The notes below the pieces were generated by a model. That model saw nothing but the letters and a program-made list of their open reading frames with translations. It did no database searches and was not told where the DNA came from. 64,000 nt of DNA from positions 31,082,343 to 31,146,342 of the forward strand of contig CM017563.1 in assembly GCA_007844125.1 (NCBI GenBank), in the 5' to 3' direction. Both the position numbers and the translations under genes were made by a program. Below, in pieces: positions 1-12,015 of this stretch. The first letter of the stretch is position 1. Each line of letters begins with the position of its first letter. The DNA comes from Sinonovacula constricta (lineage: Eukaryota; Mollusca; Bivalvia; Cardiida; Solecurtidae).

Positions 1-94
1 GTAAAATACGAAAGCAAAAGCAAAAATATGTAACAAAAGAGAAATAAAAAACTGTTGTGTTTGAACCTTCTAATGTGACATTGTAATGATGACC

Positions 95-352
95 CCACTG
101 ACAGAACATTTTGGTGGGATGGGGTGGTGGGTGGTTCGTATGAATCAAGATCCATTCAACTTTCTTGCAGTAAATATTAGATACATATATACACGTTAAG
201 GGACCCTAAGTTCGACCTAAGCAGTCGAAAGACAAAATTTTAAATATAAGTATTTTTAAGCTTAAATATATGTCTTTTTACAACTCTATATTCTTTCACC
301 TGGTTGGTGGGGAGGGGGTGCATCCGCCACCCCCCCCCCCCTCCCCACTCCA
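95..352. repeat. Dispersed repeat D3, copy 1
   Basis: Shares GAATCAAGATCCATTCAACT, TTCGACCTAAGCAGTCGAAA-like and ACCTGGTTGGTGGGG blocks with 27340-27565 and 49385-49600. Ends in a C-rich run at 328-345. Confidence 0.75.
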
Positions 353-845
353 CGGATCCATTCCTGAACACTGACCTAGGTTTGAAGTTATGGTACCAAA
401 GTGCATTAACTTTCATACTTCCGCGTGTAGTAAGGCTTCGCGTGCGGAACCATTTAAATTAAAATATTGTTTTATTGTCAGAATTATGAAACAACACGAA
501 TTTCCTGTTTAAAAGATATCCCCCTTTAAAACGTAACATTGTGTCTATCATATCCAAACAGCTTGACTAAATCTAACTGATATCCATCTTCAAGTACCTG
601 TGATAAAGATGTCATTTGTTGCTTAGGTAGAAATTTAAAGCGCATATTGCTCATGTCCCCATTCTTTGGTTGCTATTGCTTGTTTGCTTTTATTTTTTTA
701 ATAAAAAAATGGAACTTTTCCATTATCAGTTGAAATTACTCACCGGTTTGGGACGGTTTAATGTACTTTGATACTTTGCTTATTGTGCGTATAAATTATT
801 TATAGTAGTCCTTTCATGATTTTTCTCTTAAATAATCTTATATGA

Positions 846-1010
846 GCCTCCGTGGTGTGGGGATTAACATAATATTTGCATAGGACTCCGGATCGAAGGG
901 TCTGTGTTTCGAGACCCGCACCAAGCCCGAAATATCACCCTGCTACTGATGTATACCACCTACGAACTGGTTCTACATTTATCAATAAAGTGTAGAGTCG
1001 AGATGGATAT
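846..1010 (+). repeat. tRNA-like SINE remnant
   Basis: GAGCCTCCGTGGTGTGGGGA with a B-box-like TGTTTCGAGACCCG; body GTATACCACCTACGAACTGG then TTCTACAT. Not clearly one of the three main families. Confidence 0.4.
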
Positions 1011-1994
1011 GAAAATATGTAAAGAACTTGTTTTTACAATAAATTTGTAATAAAATGGATTTTAAACTAAAGACAAACCGATACTATTTACAAAATCAGC
1101 AAATAGCATATCACTTAGAACAGGGAAGGGCATGTCGAGAGAAATTTTGAAGTTTAAGCAGAGCGTAATTACTCTGTATATCTACTGCACCTTCCCTGCA
1201 CACATGAATACTTGTGTAATTCATCGTAGTGTAAAATTTTACAAATGAGTCCTCGAAATCTTATACATGAAACATTAAAGCCGTAACGAAACAATGTAAT
1301 ATTAAGAAAAATAAAAATTATTTGAACCAAATGTTTTTTACTTTTTTTTCATGGAAATACACGTTTTGTTTTTTTTTTTAAAAAAGAGATCTTTGTGGGG
1401 TTCGGGCAAGCATTAATTTATAATGATTCTTGAAGTCCTCGTTTCTGTGTCCAATAGACCAGGGTACTAACTGTAACTTAAATAAGGTATTTTAATTGTT
1501 ATGTTTTATTACAACATAGTTGTATCAGGACAGATCACATGCCATTACCTCATTGGATAAATGTAGTGAACTATGGGCGCTCTAGTTATGTAGCTGGCCC
1601 CCCATAGCATGGTAAAAAATCCCGTGTTGTTGTTGTCACGACTTTTCCTTCAAGGGCATTATTTAACATTTTCTTGACACTGGAATGACCTGTTTTGGAA
1701 CTGCCGTCCTTCCAGGTACAGCCTCATTGCCGAAGACGGCAACTCCGCTAGGGAAAGTAGATCCAGAATTGGACATAAAACACCAGTTAAAAAATACTCG
1801 AGCAGCTACTGGCATTGACACAGCATACTATATCTTGTGCCAAATCTGGGAACCAAGTCCAAATCGACCTTATGTGTCATCTTTGGACGCACAGAAGCTC
1901 TAGAACTCCAGCTCTACGGATTAGACCATGTCATGGTTGTCTTCGACTCCCAAAGGCCGACCAACAGTAACATTCACGTTTTGCTGTGGAGTAA
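1011..1994. other. Unassigned, no gene seen
   Basis: AT-rich with homopolymer T and A runs. Open frames near 1685-2100 are short and lack family features. Confidence 0.5.
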
Positions 1995-2200
1995 AAAGTT
2001 TGTTTTGTTTTGTTTTGTGTTACATTGCACCGACACACCTATAGTGATAGTGGCGACATCCATCCTATTATTGGTGGAGGAAGACCACAGACTTATGCCT
2101 TTGTAGAACCAGTGTTGCACCGCAGGTTAGCTGGAAAACTTCTCCACATGAAAGTTTTTGCTCCGACCGGGACGCGAACCCACGAATCAAAAGTATATTG
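1995..2200 (-). repeat. SINE-2-type copy, diverged
   Basis: Inverse strand reads AACTTTCATGTGGAGAAGTT then TTCCAGCTAACCTGCGGTG, closely like the copy near 57.5 kb, with a B-box-like GGGTTCGCGTCCCGG. Confidence 0.65.
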
Positions 2201-2946
2201 CTTATTGTTTAAACTTTCTCTTAAAACCGCGTCACAGTCTGGGTTTGATCCTACGGCCTTCCTGAATTGAATCAGATGCTGTACAAGGTCCGGCGAAACA
2301 TATCAGAACAAGAAATACTTTATTAAGAAGAAAAGGAATATATGCAAATATTCTCTCTTTTTGCCACCCACCAAAAACGTGAACGATATTTAAAGCACCT
2401 ATATCAAAATTAATAAAATTACACAAAATTAGGATCGAGAATGGTGAGTATTGTATATTTGCATTAGACTGTATAAATATTATTTATTGTCAAAATTACA
2501 ATCTTAACATTGATATAAGACTGACAACGCCATAGGCAAGAAAGTGTTGGACGTTACATTTGCATTTGAGATATTTGGTCATAATTTTGTATTCTACAGT
2601 AATTGATGCTTTAAGGAATGTATAAAAGTGTGTACATGTATGAGTGTCTCCGAATCTTGTTGCTTTCGGCCTAGTGAAACTGTTCTCTTTGATTAAAATA
2701 CCCACCTCAACGCATTTGCGATAGCACAAGTATTAAAAAAAGAAACTCTTTTCTAAGAGCATACGCCATTAACTGCGTACTAGCTTTTCTTCGATCCATT
2801 CTCCGTCACGTGCTTAGGTTTTGTAATTTCGTTGTTGTTTTTTTGGAGAGGAAAAGACACGCCCACATCATCTAAGGTAAAATCACAGATCCAGCCCTTG
2901 CCTGCTCTTATGATGAACACTTTTATAGATATCTTATCCTAGGGAT

Positions 2947-3190
2947 GCGTTTAATCATAAATCTTAAGATCGTTTTTCGTTCTTTATAAAGGTTTTCCTT
3001 GTTAACAGCGTTTCATTAATATTTCGGAAATCGCTCTCAGAGCGAAATCACTCTTAAATCTTAAAAGTGCTGTTGATCGATTTTCACACTTACGAAAATT
3101 TGTTGAAACGCACTTAAGAGTGATCGTAAGGCCGAAATTTAAGAACTTTTGTCAGTCGATCTTAAGATTTATGGTGAAACACACCTATAG
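2947..3190. mobile_element. Small inverted-repeat element (MITE-like)
   Basis: CATAAATCTTAAGATCG near the left is the exact inverse of CGATCTTAAGATTTATG near the right, with similarity extending outward (GCGTTTAATC versus inverse of GGTGAAACAC). Inner blocks AAATCACTCTTAA and TTAAGAGTGATC also pair. About 240 bp, no coding. Confidence 0.6.
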
Positions 3191-3811
3191 TTTTTTTATT
3201 GAATGTTTGCTCCTGTTATCTTTTTCTATCTTTGTTTTCATTATACTACCAGGTACAAAGTGTCTGGGGATTATCTTTATATTGGAGTCACCTAGGCCGG
3301 TAGGTAAGACAAAATTTGTCCGCACTACTTCATGAAACTTTGCTGGGCTGGCAAGTACGCAGCCTATATGCGCATTTTGTAGTCACGTCACGTTCGTTTT
3401 ATTTTTTTTACTGAGTTATGGCCTCTTTGATATCTAGTTTTAAAGTAACTGTTGCAAAACATTATCTGAGGGTATTTATTTTCTTCGATGATAGTTTTAT
3501 CAACTTGAAGAGCTTAAAATGTTTGACTGAAAAAAAATCGGGGGGTTGTAGAGGCTGTGATTCCAAGCTAAATCAACGTTATATTGCCCTTTCTGCGCCC
3601 CTGAGAGTGGCAGTGGAAAAAAACAACAACATCTATTATGTTTAATAGAGGGGTCAGTTTAGTATTCATCTTAAATTTGCTTAATAAGGAAATGTCCTTG
3701 GCAGAGAGTCAGTCTAAATTGTGAAAATGGGCTTTACTAAAGCCCGCACGATTATTGTGATGACGTTCTTCGTTCAATCCGCATGCTTACTATTTTGTAT
3801 ATTTTGTTCAA

Positions 3812-3895
3812 AGTATGATGATGATGATGATGATGATGATTATTATTATTAATTTTATTTTACTACTACTACTAATAATAATAATCATCATCATT
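3812..3895. repeat. Trinucleotide repeat cluster
   Basis: (GAT)n, then (TTA)n, then (TAC)n, (TAA)n and (TCA)n in sequence; partly self-complementary. Confidence 0.9.
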
Positions 3896-3925
3896 CTTTA
3901 AATGCATTATCTGTATTGAACGAGT

Positions 3926-4058
3926 ATATTCAAGGTTGCTTATATTCATTTGTAGACAAAATTGATAATAAACATTACCATATGTATATATATATGCCTT
4001 ATATGGTAATGTTTATTATCAATTATGTCTCCAAATGAATATTAGCAACATTGAATAT
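3926..4058. repeat. Near-perfect hairpin, about 58-bp arms
   Basis: Left arm 3926-3983 and right arm 4001-4058 are inverses with about five mismatches; the shared core is TTGATAATAAACATTACCAT. The loop is 17 bp of AT repeats. Confidence 0.85.
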
Positions 4059-4087
4059 ATTTCCAAAAATCAAAATATATAATTGAC

Positions 4088-4460
4088 ATATAAGCTCGAT
4101 ACAATTTGCTCGAAAGACTTGAAACTTGAAAAGCGACGCCAGTAATCGGTGAAGGCATAGAATAGGTAAACATGTCTGCGATTAGCTAAACTATCTTTCC
4201 GGATTTAAATTTGTCAGTTTCTAGATGTCTTAATTCTGTAATACTGATTAGCCGGGCGTCTAAAAATTTAGATTAGAATCCTTTCTCTTTTGTTTGCAAA
4301 CTTTCTGTTGTTTTTTATTGAATTATTGTGTTTTATGTGTTTTAAGTTCTGGAAGATCTTGAAATAGTCTGCAACAAAAGTTAGTGATTTAAATATAGTT
4401 TGCCCTTTCTATGCGCCTGCCTGGCCTTGTTTTGTTTAAAAAATGTTTAGAAATACCTTA
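4088..4460. repeat. Dispersed repeat D1, copy 1
   Basis: About 370 bp closely matching 10990-11360 in the same orientation. Shared stretches include AAAAGCGACGCCAGTAATCG, ACTATCTTTCCGGATTTAAA and AGATTAGAATCCTTTCTCTT. The two copies bracket LRR-1. No coding frame. Confidence 0.85.
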
Positions 4461-4638
4461 ATAAAACTGAAATCAAATAACAAACTAGCCATTGAAATGT
4501 GTAAATGTTCAAGTAAAATTTATTTGTATAATTAAATGAAAGTTTCGTTTGGCGGTGAATTGCCATAGAAACTAATGACTAATGTTCACGTAAATACGTG
4601 TATGGGATACATGTACATACGTTGGTATAACATTATTC

Positions 4639-4868
4639 ATGGGGCGCCCGTGGCGAAGTGGTAAAGTAACCGACTTGTATCTCCTCTTACTGCTTAGCCC
4701 CCCACCGCGTGGGTTCGAGTCCCGTTTTGGGCGAAAGACTTAATGTGGGAAGGTTTCTTAGTTCTACCCTGACATTAATCTGGAGTCTTTCTCCACTAAA
4801 ATGGCTGGACGTCGCTATAATGGTCATTATTAGTCGCTACGATGTAAATAACAGCAACAACAACAACA
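4639..4868 (+). repeat. SINE-2, full copy
   Basis: Third tRNA-derived family. Head GGGGCGCCCGTGGCGAAGTG then GTAAAG, B box GGGTTCGAGTCCCG. Body: GTGGGAAGGTTTCTTAGTTC ... TTTCTCCACTAAAATGGCTG then GACGTCGCTATAATGG. Tail of AAC repeats. Confidence 0.8.
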
Positions 4869-5037
4869 TAAAGAAAGTTATGAAGAAATCTTAACATCGA
4901 TAAAATGTACACATTTTGTAAGTGTTGATTAATTAGCCTTTACGGAGGCAAAGACCCCCCATCTTCATCTGAAATATATGAGATTTGCATCTATTTAACA
5001 AGAAACGATTCTGTAACATTTAAGTTTTGTGTTTGTT

Positions 5038-5332
5038 TATTTGTTTATTTGTTTGCCCATAGGGTTTATCTCCCATCAACAGTATTTCAGTTATCTGGAG
5101 ACGGTAGGGTATATAGCCAGCCGTGAACACCTGGCATGATACCACACCCAATCACATTATCCTGACACCAAGCCAACCAATTGTGGAACTTCATTTTTAT
5201 TTTCTTGAGGGTTAGTAAGGATGCTATACCACTACCATTTTAACGACCTTGGCACGTCGAGGACCGGGATCGAACCGGGGCCACCCGTCCCTGCAGCCGA
5301 CACTCTACCAATCGCGCTACCAGATCCGGCTC
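5038..5332 (-). repeat. SINE-3 copy
   Basis: Inverse of the SINE-3 body and tRNA-like head (GGGATCGAACCGGGG; GCGCTACCAGATCCGG), with TTTGTTTATTTGTTT at its 3' tail. It lies 0.45 kb beyond the 3' end of LRR-1. Confidence 0.85.
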
Positions 5333-5589
5333 AAATTGAGTGACAAAATAGAAAGAAAACACAGTATTAAAACAGCTTTATTAATAAACATCTATTGTAC
5401 AAGGCATGCATGACATTTATGTATGTTACTCAATATTATCAGTACAACAAGCGAAAAACAAGTCTAATAGTAAATATGTATATTAAAATGGTGTTCTTTA
5501 TTTGTTCCAACAATATCATTTCTTTTTCAAATTTATTGCATTATACATTTTCGTTGTTGTTGATTTAGAAAGATATATTCTTTTAAATA

Positions 5590-5745
5590 ATCATACAAGC
5601 TTTCGATTGCCCACTGACAGGGTAGAACCAGGACCCATAAAGTTAACACCTGGGACAATGTGCGGTTAATAACCCAAAAGACTAGCATTTCGTAGTCGGT
5701 GTGGGGTTCGAATCCGAGACACGCCGATCTGGAGTGAATTGTTTT
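5590..5745 (-). repeat. tRNA-like SINE remnant
   Basis: Minus strand has GGATTCGAACCCCACACCGA and downstream GGTTCTACCCTGTCAGTGGG, recalling SINE-2 heads and bodies. Strongly diverged; lies just past the LRR-1 stop. Confidence 0.4.
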
Positions 5746-5793
5746 AAAGCTCAAAACCAAAGACGCTACGATTTTGTTAGATTTTATTTTAAG

Positions 5794-7203
5794 TTATTGA
5801 TTCCATTTGGCACATGATATGGGACATGTAGTTGGAATCTGGTTCAGGGTATACTCCTGTATCGCCATGGTAATTGTATAGCATTCTCCCACAATACGGA
5901 GATGTATGCCAGGTTTGCCCATATGGCAGTAGAGCCAACTCAGATCGCAGTTACATTCGATATACGGGTCAGGTTCCCGCGAAACGTCAAGCAGTTGCAA
6001 GCTAGGAATATTCTGCAGAGCTTCTGGAACGAGATATATTTCGTTGTTTCGCAGGTACATCTGTTTGATGCGCGTTAGGTCGTGAAATGTGCTCTTCGAA
6101 ACGTACAGGAGCTTGTTGTCAGAAACATCGAGAGTCTGCAGAAAGTGCAGATTTTGTAGGTCGTTTTTCTCAATGCTGGTGATTTGGTTGTGCGAGAAGT
6201 CAAGGTGTAACAGATGCGGCAAGCGGGAAAGGGCGCCGGGGATCCGGTCCAAGCCGCAGCCCTGTAGGTTGAGAGTAGTCAAGTTACTTACGACGTTGGT
6301 GATGGCCTGGTCACTGATGAACTGGAGAAGGTTTCGGGCCAGACTGAGATTTTGAAGGTTAGGAAGTGTCAGCAAGACTGACGGTATGGTTGTGAGACTG
6401 TTGTTTTCGAGACTCAACGTTTCTAGAGTACTGGTAAACCCAGCGAATGCGGGAATCAAGATGCCAGCATCGGCGACACGGATATTGTTGTCAAAGTGAA
6501 ACTCCCTGACACTTTTGAGGTCTTGCAGCGCGATCGGTACGGAAATAAGTTGCGTGTTTTGGATCCATAGCTCTTGCAGCATCCATTCGAAGCCATGAAA
6601 CGCTGTGCGATTGATTTGCGTCATGCTGCCTCCAAGAAATTTAAGCTTCTTCATGCCTTGCAAATGGTGCAGAGTAGAAGGCCATTCAGACAAGGTAGCG
6701 TCGCCGAAGCTGAATTCACTAATGTAGTCACCCACACTTCGCATGACTTCCTTAGTAAATCTGTTCGCAGTTATCGGATTCCCGTGTAGATACAATGAGG
6801 TGAGATTGTTCAATTTCGAAATGGCAAAGGGCGTTTCAGTGAGATTATTATTGCTTAGATCGAGATACGTCAGTGTGTTTTCTAATCGGACAAACGCTTC
6901 ATTGTCGATGTGATTGATCATGTTGTTTTCAAGCCAGATCTCACTGACGTTGATGTTGACGAAGGCATTTGGGCCGAGATATGATATATAATTTCCTCCA
7001 AGTTTTAGATGTTTGAACAAGTAGCCGCTGCCTGGTGATTTAAATGGGGGCATCGTTGTAAATGCACCATTGGAACAGTCGACTTCGCGGTCCGAGCAAT
7101 GACATCTAGGATCAACGACCGGACAGTCTCGGTCCTTTTCGTAGGCCGCTTGTCCGAAGCCAGACGACAACAAAACGATGAGGAAGCCAAACCTTAACTG
7201 CTT
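5794..7203 (-). CDS. Secreted LRR protein, main exon (LRR-1)
   Basis: Main coding exon of a secreted leucine-rich-repeat protein. Seen: from an acceptor TTTCAG at 7204-7209 the open frame runs, phase 0, through a hydrophobic signal core (LRFGFLIVLLSSGFGQA). Next is an LRRNT cap (C-x6-C-x-C-x6-C, starting CPVVDPRCHC), about 12 LRRs (LxxLxxLxLxxNxL) and an LRRCT cap (ECNCDLSW...GEC...C...C), then a TAA stop. No second hydrophobic stretch or GPI signal is visible, and several N-x-S/T sites are present. There is no in-frame ATG between the acceptor and the signal core, so the start Met must be in an upstream exon that I cannot place; a shorter open frame can only begin at a TTG near 7173. AATAAA lies about 10 bases past the stop. 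Three paralogues follow on the same strand. LRR-only secreted proteins bind protein or glycan ligands; an immune role is inferred. The frame is intact throughout. Confidence 0.85.
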   Translation of the reverse strand, partial: KQLRFGFLIVLLSSGFGQAAYEKDRDCPVVDPRCHCSDREVDCSNGAFTTMPPFKSPGSGYLFKHLKLGGNYISYLGPNAFVNINVSEIWLENNMINHIDNEAFVRLENTLTYLDLSNNNLTETPFAISKLNNLTSLYLHGNPITANRFTKEVMRSVGDYISEFSFGDATLSEWPSTLHHLQGMKKLKFLGGSMTQINRTAFHGFEWMLQELWIQNTQLISVPIALQDLKSVREFHFDNNIRVADAGILIPAFAGFTSTLETLSLENNSLTTIPSVLLTLPNLQNLSLARNLLQFISDQAITNVVSNLTTLNLQGCGLDRIPGALSRLPHLLHLDFSHNQITSIEKNDLQNLHFLQTLDVSDNKLLYVSKSTFHDLTRIKQMYLRNNEIYLVPEALQNIPSLQLLDVSREPDPYIECNCDLSWLYCHMGKPGIHLRIVGECYTITMAIQEYTLNQIPTTCPISCAKWNQ

Positions 7204-7358
7204 CTGAAACGAAATGCAAGTTCAATTTTGGAAAAGTCACTTACTTAAATAAATTATGAAAATACCCTATGAAAATATATTAAATTTGAACATGCAGTAA
7301 GCGGAAGTAAACTGAAGTAAGTTGAATGTAAAAGTGCTAAAGAAACACTGGAACAAGA

Positions 7359-7363
<5 letters not shown>

Positions 7364-7445
<82 letters not shown>

Positions 7446-7450
7446 AGAGA
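7364..7450. repeat. (GA)n microsatellite
   Basis: Long GA run with flanking GACA repeats to 7515, upstream of LRR-1 and probably within its 5' intron. Confidence 0.97.
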
Positions 7451-7837
7451 CAGACAGAGAGAAAGAGAGAGAGATAGTTCAGACAGACAGACAGACAGAC
7501 AGACAGAGACATAGAAGGAGAGAGAGACACCCACATACAGAAACACAGAGAGACACTGAGAGGCCAACATTTTACGCCTTGGAATAGATTTTCTTTATAT
7601 AATAAAAATTATAAATTCGTTCTCAAAATGAATAGAAATATAATTTTCCCTGTTATGTACGTTGCTCTACATATAACCTTCAGACAGTTGTTCCGCAATT
7701 TATGGACTAATGGACACGTTAATACAGCATGGTGATTTTATATTATCTCGTCGTCATTAGATATTTTCACATTTTATGTATACAAAAGTAACTTATACAA
7801 ACATCATTACTATGGCATCAAATGTGTAAAAAAGCTA

Positions 7838-9888
7838 AAACAGTGTGTATAGAAGCATCATACAGGGCCGTCGCTGTAACTGTACGATACAAGAATTATC
7901 CGCGGTCTTCGTTTTAACAGGCGGGTAGAGGCTTTACCCGAGACATGCGCTGCAAGAGACAGACCCACTTATAGAGGGATAGAAGCATTATGCGAGGACG
8001 TCGCTAAAACAAAGCGATAGAAGCATCATCCGAGGCCGTCACAAAAACAGTGGGAAAGAAGCATTATCCGAGGCCGACATGGTAACAGTGTAATAGAAGC
8101 ATTATCCGAGGCGGTCGCCATAACAAAGCGATAGAAGCATTATCCGAGGCCGTCATAAAAACAATCAGAAAGAAGCATTATCCGAGGCCGTCGCTATAAC
8201 AAAGCGATAGAAGCATTATCCGAGGCCGTCGCTATAACAAAGCGATAGAAGCATTGTCCGATGCCGTCGCTATAACAAAGGGATAAAAGCATTATCCGAG
8301 GCTGTCGCTATAACAGTGTGATAGAAGCATTATCCGAGACCGCGCTATAACAGTGTGATAGAAGGATTATCCGAGGCCGCCACAAAAACCAGTGAAAAAG
8401 AAGCATTATCCGAGGCCGTCGCTATAACAGTGTGATAGAAGCATTATCCGAGGCCGTCACTATAACAGTGTGATAGAAACATTATCCGAGGCCGACACTA
8501 TAACAGTTAGATAGAAGCATTATCCGAGGCCGTCGCTATAACAGTGTGATAGAAGCATTATCTGAGGCCGTCACAAAAAACAGTGAGAAAGAAGCATTTT
8601 CCGAGGCCGTCGCTATAAAAGAGGGATAGAAGCATTATTCAAGGCTGTCGCAATAACAGTGTGATAGAAGCATTATCCGAGACCGTCGCTATAACAGTGT
8701 GATAGAAGCATTATCCGAGGCCGTCACAAAAACAGTTAGAAAGAAGCATTATCCGAGGCGGTCGCTATAACAAAGGGAAAGAAGCATTATCCGAGGCGGT
8801 CGCTATAACAGTGTGATAGAAGCATTATCCGAGACCGTCACAAAAACAATGAGAATGAAGCATTATTTAAGGCCGACGCTATAGCCTTGAGATAGAAGCA
8901 TTATCCGAGGCGGTCGCTATAACAGTGTGATAGAAGAAATATCCGAGGCCGTCACAAAAACATTGAGGAAGAAGCATTATTCGAGGCCGTCACAAAAACA
9001 ATCAGAAAGAAGCATTATTTGAGGCCGACGCTATAACAGTGAGATAGAAGCATTATCCGAGGCCGTCGCTATAACAAAGCGATAGAAGCATTATCCGAGT
9101 CCGTCGCTACAACAAAGGGATAGAAGCATTATCCGAGGCCGTCGCAATAACAGTGTGATAGAAGCATTATACGCGACCGTCACAAAAATAATGAGAAAAA
9201 AGCATTATTCGAGGACGACGCTATAACAGTGTGATAGAAGCATTATCCGAGGCCGTCGCTATAACAAATGGATAGAAACATTATCCGAGGCCGTCACAAA
9301 AACAATCAGAAAGAAGCTTTATTCGAGCCGTCGCTATAACAGGGAGATATAAGCATTGTCCGAGGCCGTCGCTATAACAGTCTGATAGAAGCATTATCCG
9401 AGACCGTCGCTATAGCAGTGAGATTATGCATTTTTGGAAGCCGTCGCTATAAAAATGCGATAGTATTTATCCGAGGCCATCGCTATAACAGTACTGTAGA
9501 AGCTTTTTCTAAGACATGCGCTATAACTGTGAGATAGACGCTTTATCTGAGACCGTCGCTATAACAGTGAGAGAGAAGCATTTGCTGAGGTATGAGCTAT
9601 AATAATGAGGCAGACGCAATATTCTAGGCAGTCGCTATTATATAGCAATAGAAGAATTATTAGAGGCCGTCGCTATAATAAAGCGAAAGAAAAATTATCC
9701 GAAATCGTCGCTTAAACAGGCGATAGAAGTATAATCCGAGGTCGTCGGTGAAACAGAGAGAAAGAAGCATTGTCCGAGGCCGTCGTTTAAACAGTGCGAA
9801 AGACTCTTTTCCGAGTCCATCGCTTAAGCAGTGCGTTAGAAACATTATCCGAGGCCGTTTCTAGGACAGTGTGATAGAAGCATTATTA
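7838..9888. repeat. 38-bp minisatellite, about 2 kb
   Basis: About 50 units of 38 bp with core TAGAAGCATTATCCGAGGCC followed by GTCGCTATAACA. Two variant types recur: one ending GTCGCTATAACAGTGTGA or ..AAAGCGA, the other GTCACAAAAACAGTGAGAAA. Edge units are most diverged and internal ones most alike, as expected for unequal exchange. It lies 0.6 kb upstream of LRR-1. Confidence 0.95.
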
Positions 9889-10019
9889 GTATTACCTACG
9901 TGTATGTCCTATTAAAAATCGTAACGTTGGTTCTAACCGTAAAATCTAATTTTTGCTTGGATCCATTCTCCACTAGAAAAAGAATAACGACACCAATAAT
10001 AATTGGTGAGATATAGCTA

Positions 10020-10980
10020 GGCATCAACATATTAACCGTCTGCCTTAGAATGTGTTGTTATTTATTTCAAACAGTTCCTCTTGTACTCGTAAAAGTGTAC
10101 TTACCGAAATCCACATGATTGTCCAGCAGTTGTCTGTAAAAGATAATATTAAATGTTTAGAAAAATAAACTAAGTGTAATTGTTTCAATGTAAAAATGTA
10201 AAAATGCAATGACGTTGCATGTGCATAGGTTTTCCAAGAGGGAAAATGAAGAGAAGTAGCCAGGACTAGATGAAGGGACAATAAAAGTGGAAGACAGATG
10301 ATTGATAAAGAAGGTGGAGCAGGCAATGTAAATGGTTGATTAATGTTGAGAAGGAGAGGCCACGAGAAGAAAAGGCGGTACATCGTATTGTTTGTTTAAA
10401 ACGGGTAGAAGGCAACAAACGCATTAATAAAAATATGATACCGGCTAGTTACGAGAAATAGTTGTAAGTTCAAAAATAGTCTGACAGGCGCGTAGCTCCA
10501 TGCTTTGTACACTCATGGACACAACTGATTCCACGTGACTTTGTCGTTTTTTTACAATGATCTCGATGGATTTTCATGTAATCTGTTATTATACTGAATG
10601 GGTCTAAGCTTTTACTCATCGCAAACTAAACAAGAGCTGCGACTAAACATTGCAAGTACTTGTTGGTATGCTGTAAGCTTGATAGCCCTCCCCTCAAGGC
10701 TTCAATGTGAGAAGTACATGCACCACCATTTTTTAAAGATCTACCAGGGCCTTTATTCTCTAAAGTTTCATTTGGAACTATTAAACTTGATTATATCACC
10801 AAGAATTATTATTGAAAGACAAATGTTTAAATCAAGTACGCTCTTGTTTTTAAAGATATTAGCGCAATTGCATTTGAGAGCTAAACGTCAATCAGTATGT
10901 AAAAGCACATACATTTTCAAAGTTGAACCAGGCCACATTTCTCACAAAAATCTGCCTGATACATAACGGTAGGTTTTATT
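10020..10980. other. Unassigned region upstream of LRR-1
   Basis: Between the 38-bp array and repeat D1. A 122-residue open frame (10598-10966, plus) has no recognisable family, weak start context and low-complexity composition. A leader exon of LRR-1 could lie here but cannot be placed. Confidence 0.4.
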
Positions 10981-10989
10981 TACTCACAT

Positions 10990-11360
10990 CTAATTGAGAT
11001 ATAAGCTCGATAGAACTTGCTCGAAAGACTTGAGACTTGAAAAGCGACGCCAGTAATCGATGAAGGCATAGAATAGGTAAACCTGTTTGAGATTAGCTAA
11101 ACTATCTTTCCGGATTTAAAGTTGTCAGTTTCTAAAATTTTAATTCTGTAATTACTGATTAGCCGTGCATCCAAAAGTTTAGATTAGAATCCTTTCTCTT
11201 CTGTTTGCAAAGTTTATATTGCTTTTTATTGAATTATTGTGTTTTAAGTGTATTTGGAAGTTTGAAAGATCTTGTGATAGTCTGCAACAAAAGTGAGTGA
11301 TTCAAATATAGTTTGCCATTCCTACGCGCTTACCGCGCCTTTTTTGTTAAAAAAGTTTAA
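10990..11360. repeat. Dispersed repeat D1, copy 2
   Basis: Second copy of the repeat at 4088-4460, lying 3.8 kb upstream of the LRR-1 main exon, same orientation, with scattered substitutions and small indels. Confidence 0.85.
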
Positions 11361-12015
11361 ACATTACAGCTAAAAAGACATCAGTAATATCTGCTTACCT
11401 GCGAAAACTTTCTTTACTTCACACCCCAAATACTGTGGTTTATGGAGCGTCTTTCGGCCGGTCCAGGAAGTTTGAAATGTCGTCTGCGGCAGGGGTGACA
11501 AGTTGACAAATACCCGGGCCGCTTTATCTGCCCGCCTGGTGGCGCAACGACCAACTTAAGTGTTATCTGGTGGGGTGGGTTGGGTAGATGAAATTTAATA
11601 AGAAACCCGGGAATGTGTGGGATCATTAGGGCAGTTAATGCAAAGGATTTGTTTCTGATGCCATGCTTTGCAAACAACAAGGCCACATGTGTAACAAATA
11701 ACAAATACAGAGTAGTTGAAAAAATATACACGTTCCAAAATCTCCACATCAGCTATCAGACGGCTATACAATCTTACATGAACACGCCGTCAGATATTCG
11801 GTCGTTCGCACCTGTAATCGGAGACAGGGAAGAAGGAAGTCGGAATAATTGCGGAAGGCTGTCTAACACAGTAAATGACTATATGACCCAATTATGCCAA
11901 ACTCTTATGCACACCTTTGGCGTTTTTTACCTTTAACACATTCCGAAAAATCACTCATCTTAACACTTTTAAGGTTTTTTTTTTTTTTTTTTCAGGCTTT
12001 CACACTTCTTAAATA

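Noticed and set aside
6089..6355. Plus-strand open frames opposite LRR-1 (also opposite LRR-2, LRR-3, LRR-4)
   Set aside because: Antisense shadows of the LRR coding exons, which have signal peptide and cap motifs on the minus strand.
10598..10966. 122-aa protein-coding gene
   Set aside because: No domain, no good start context, no flanking exon signals, AT-driven composition.
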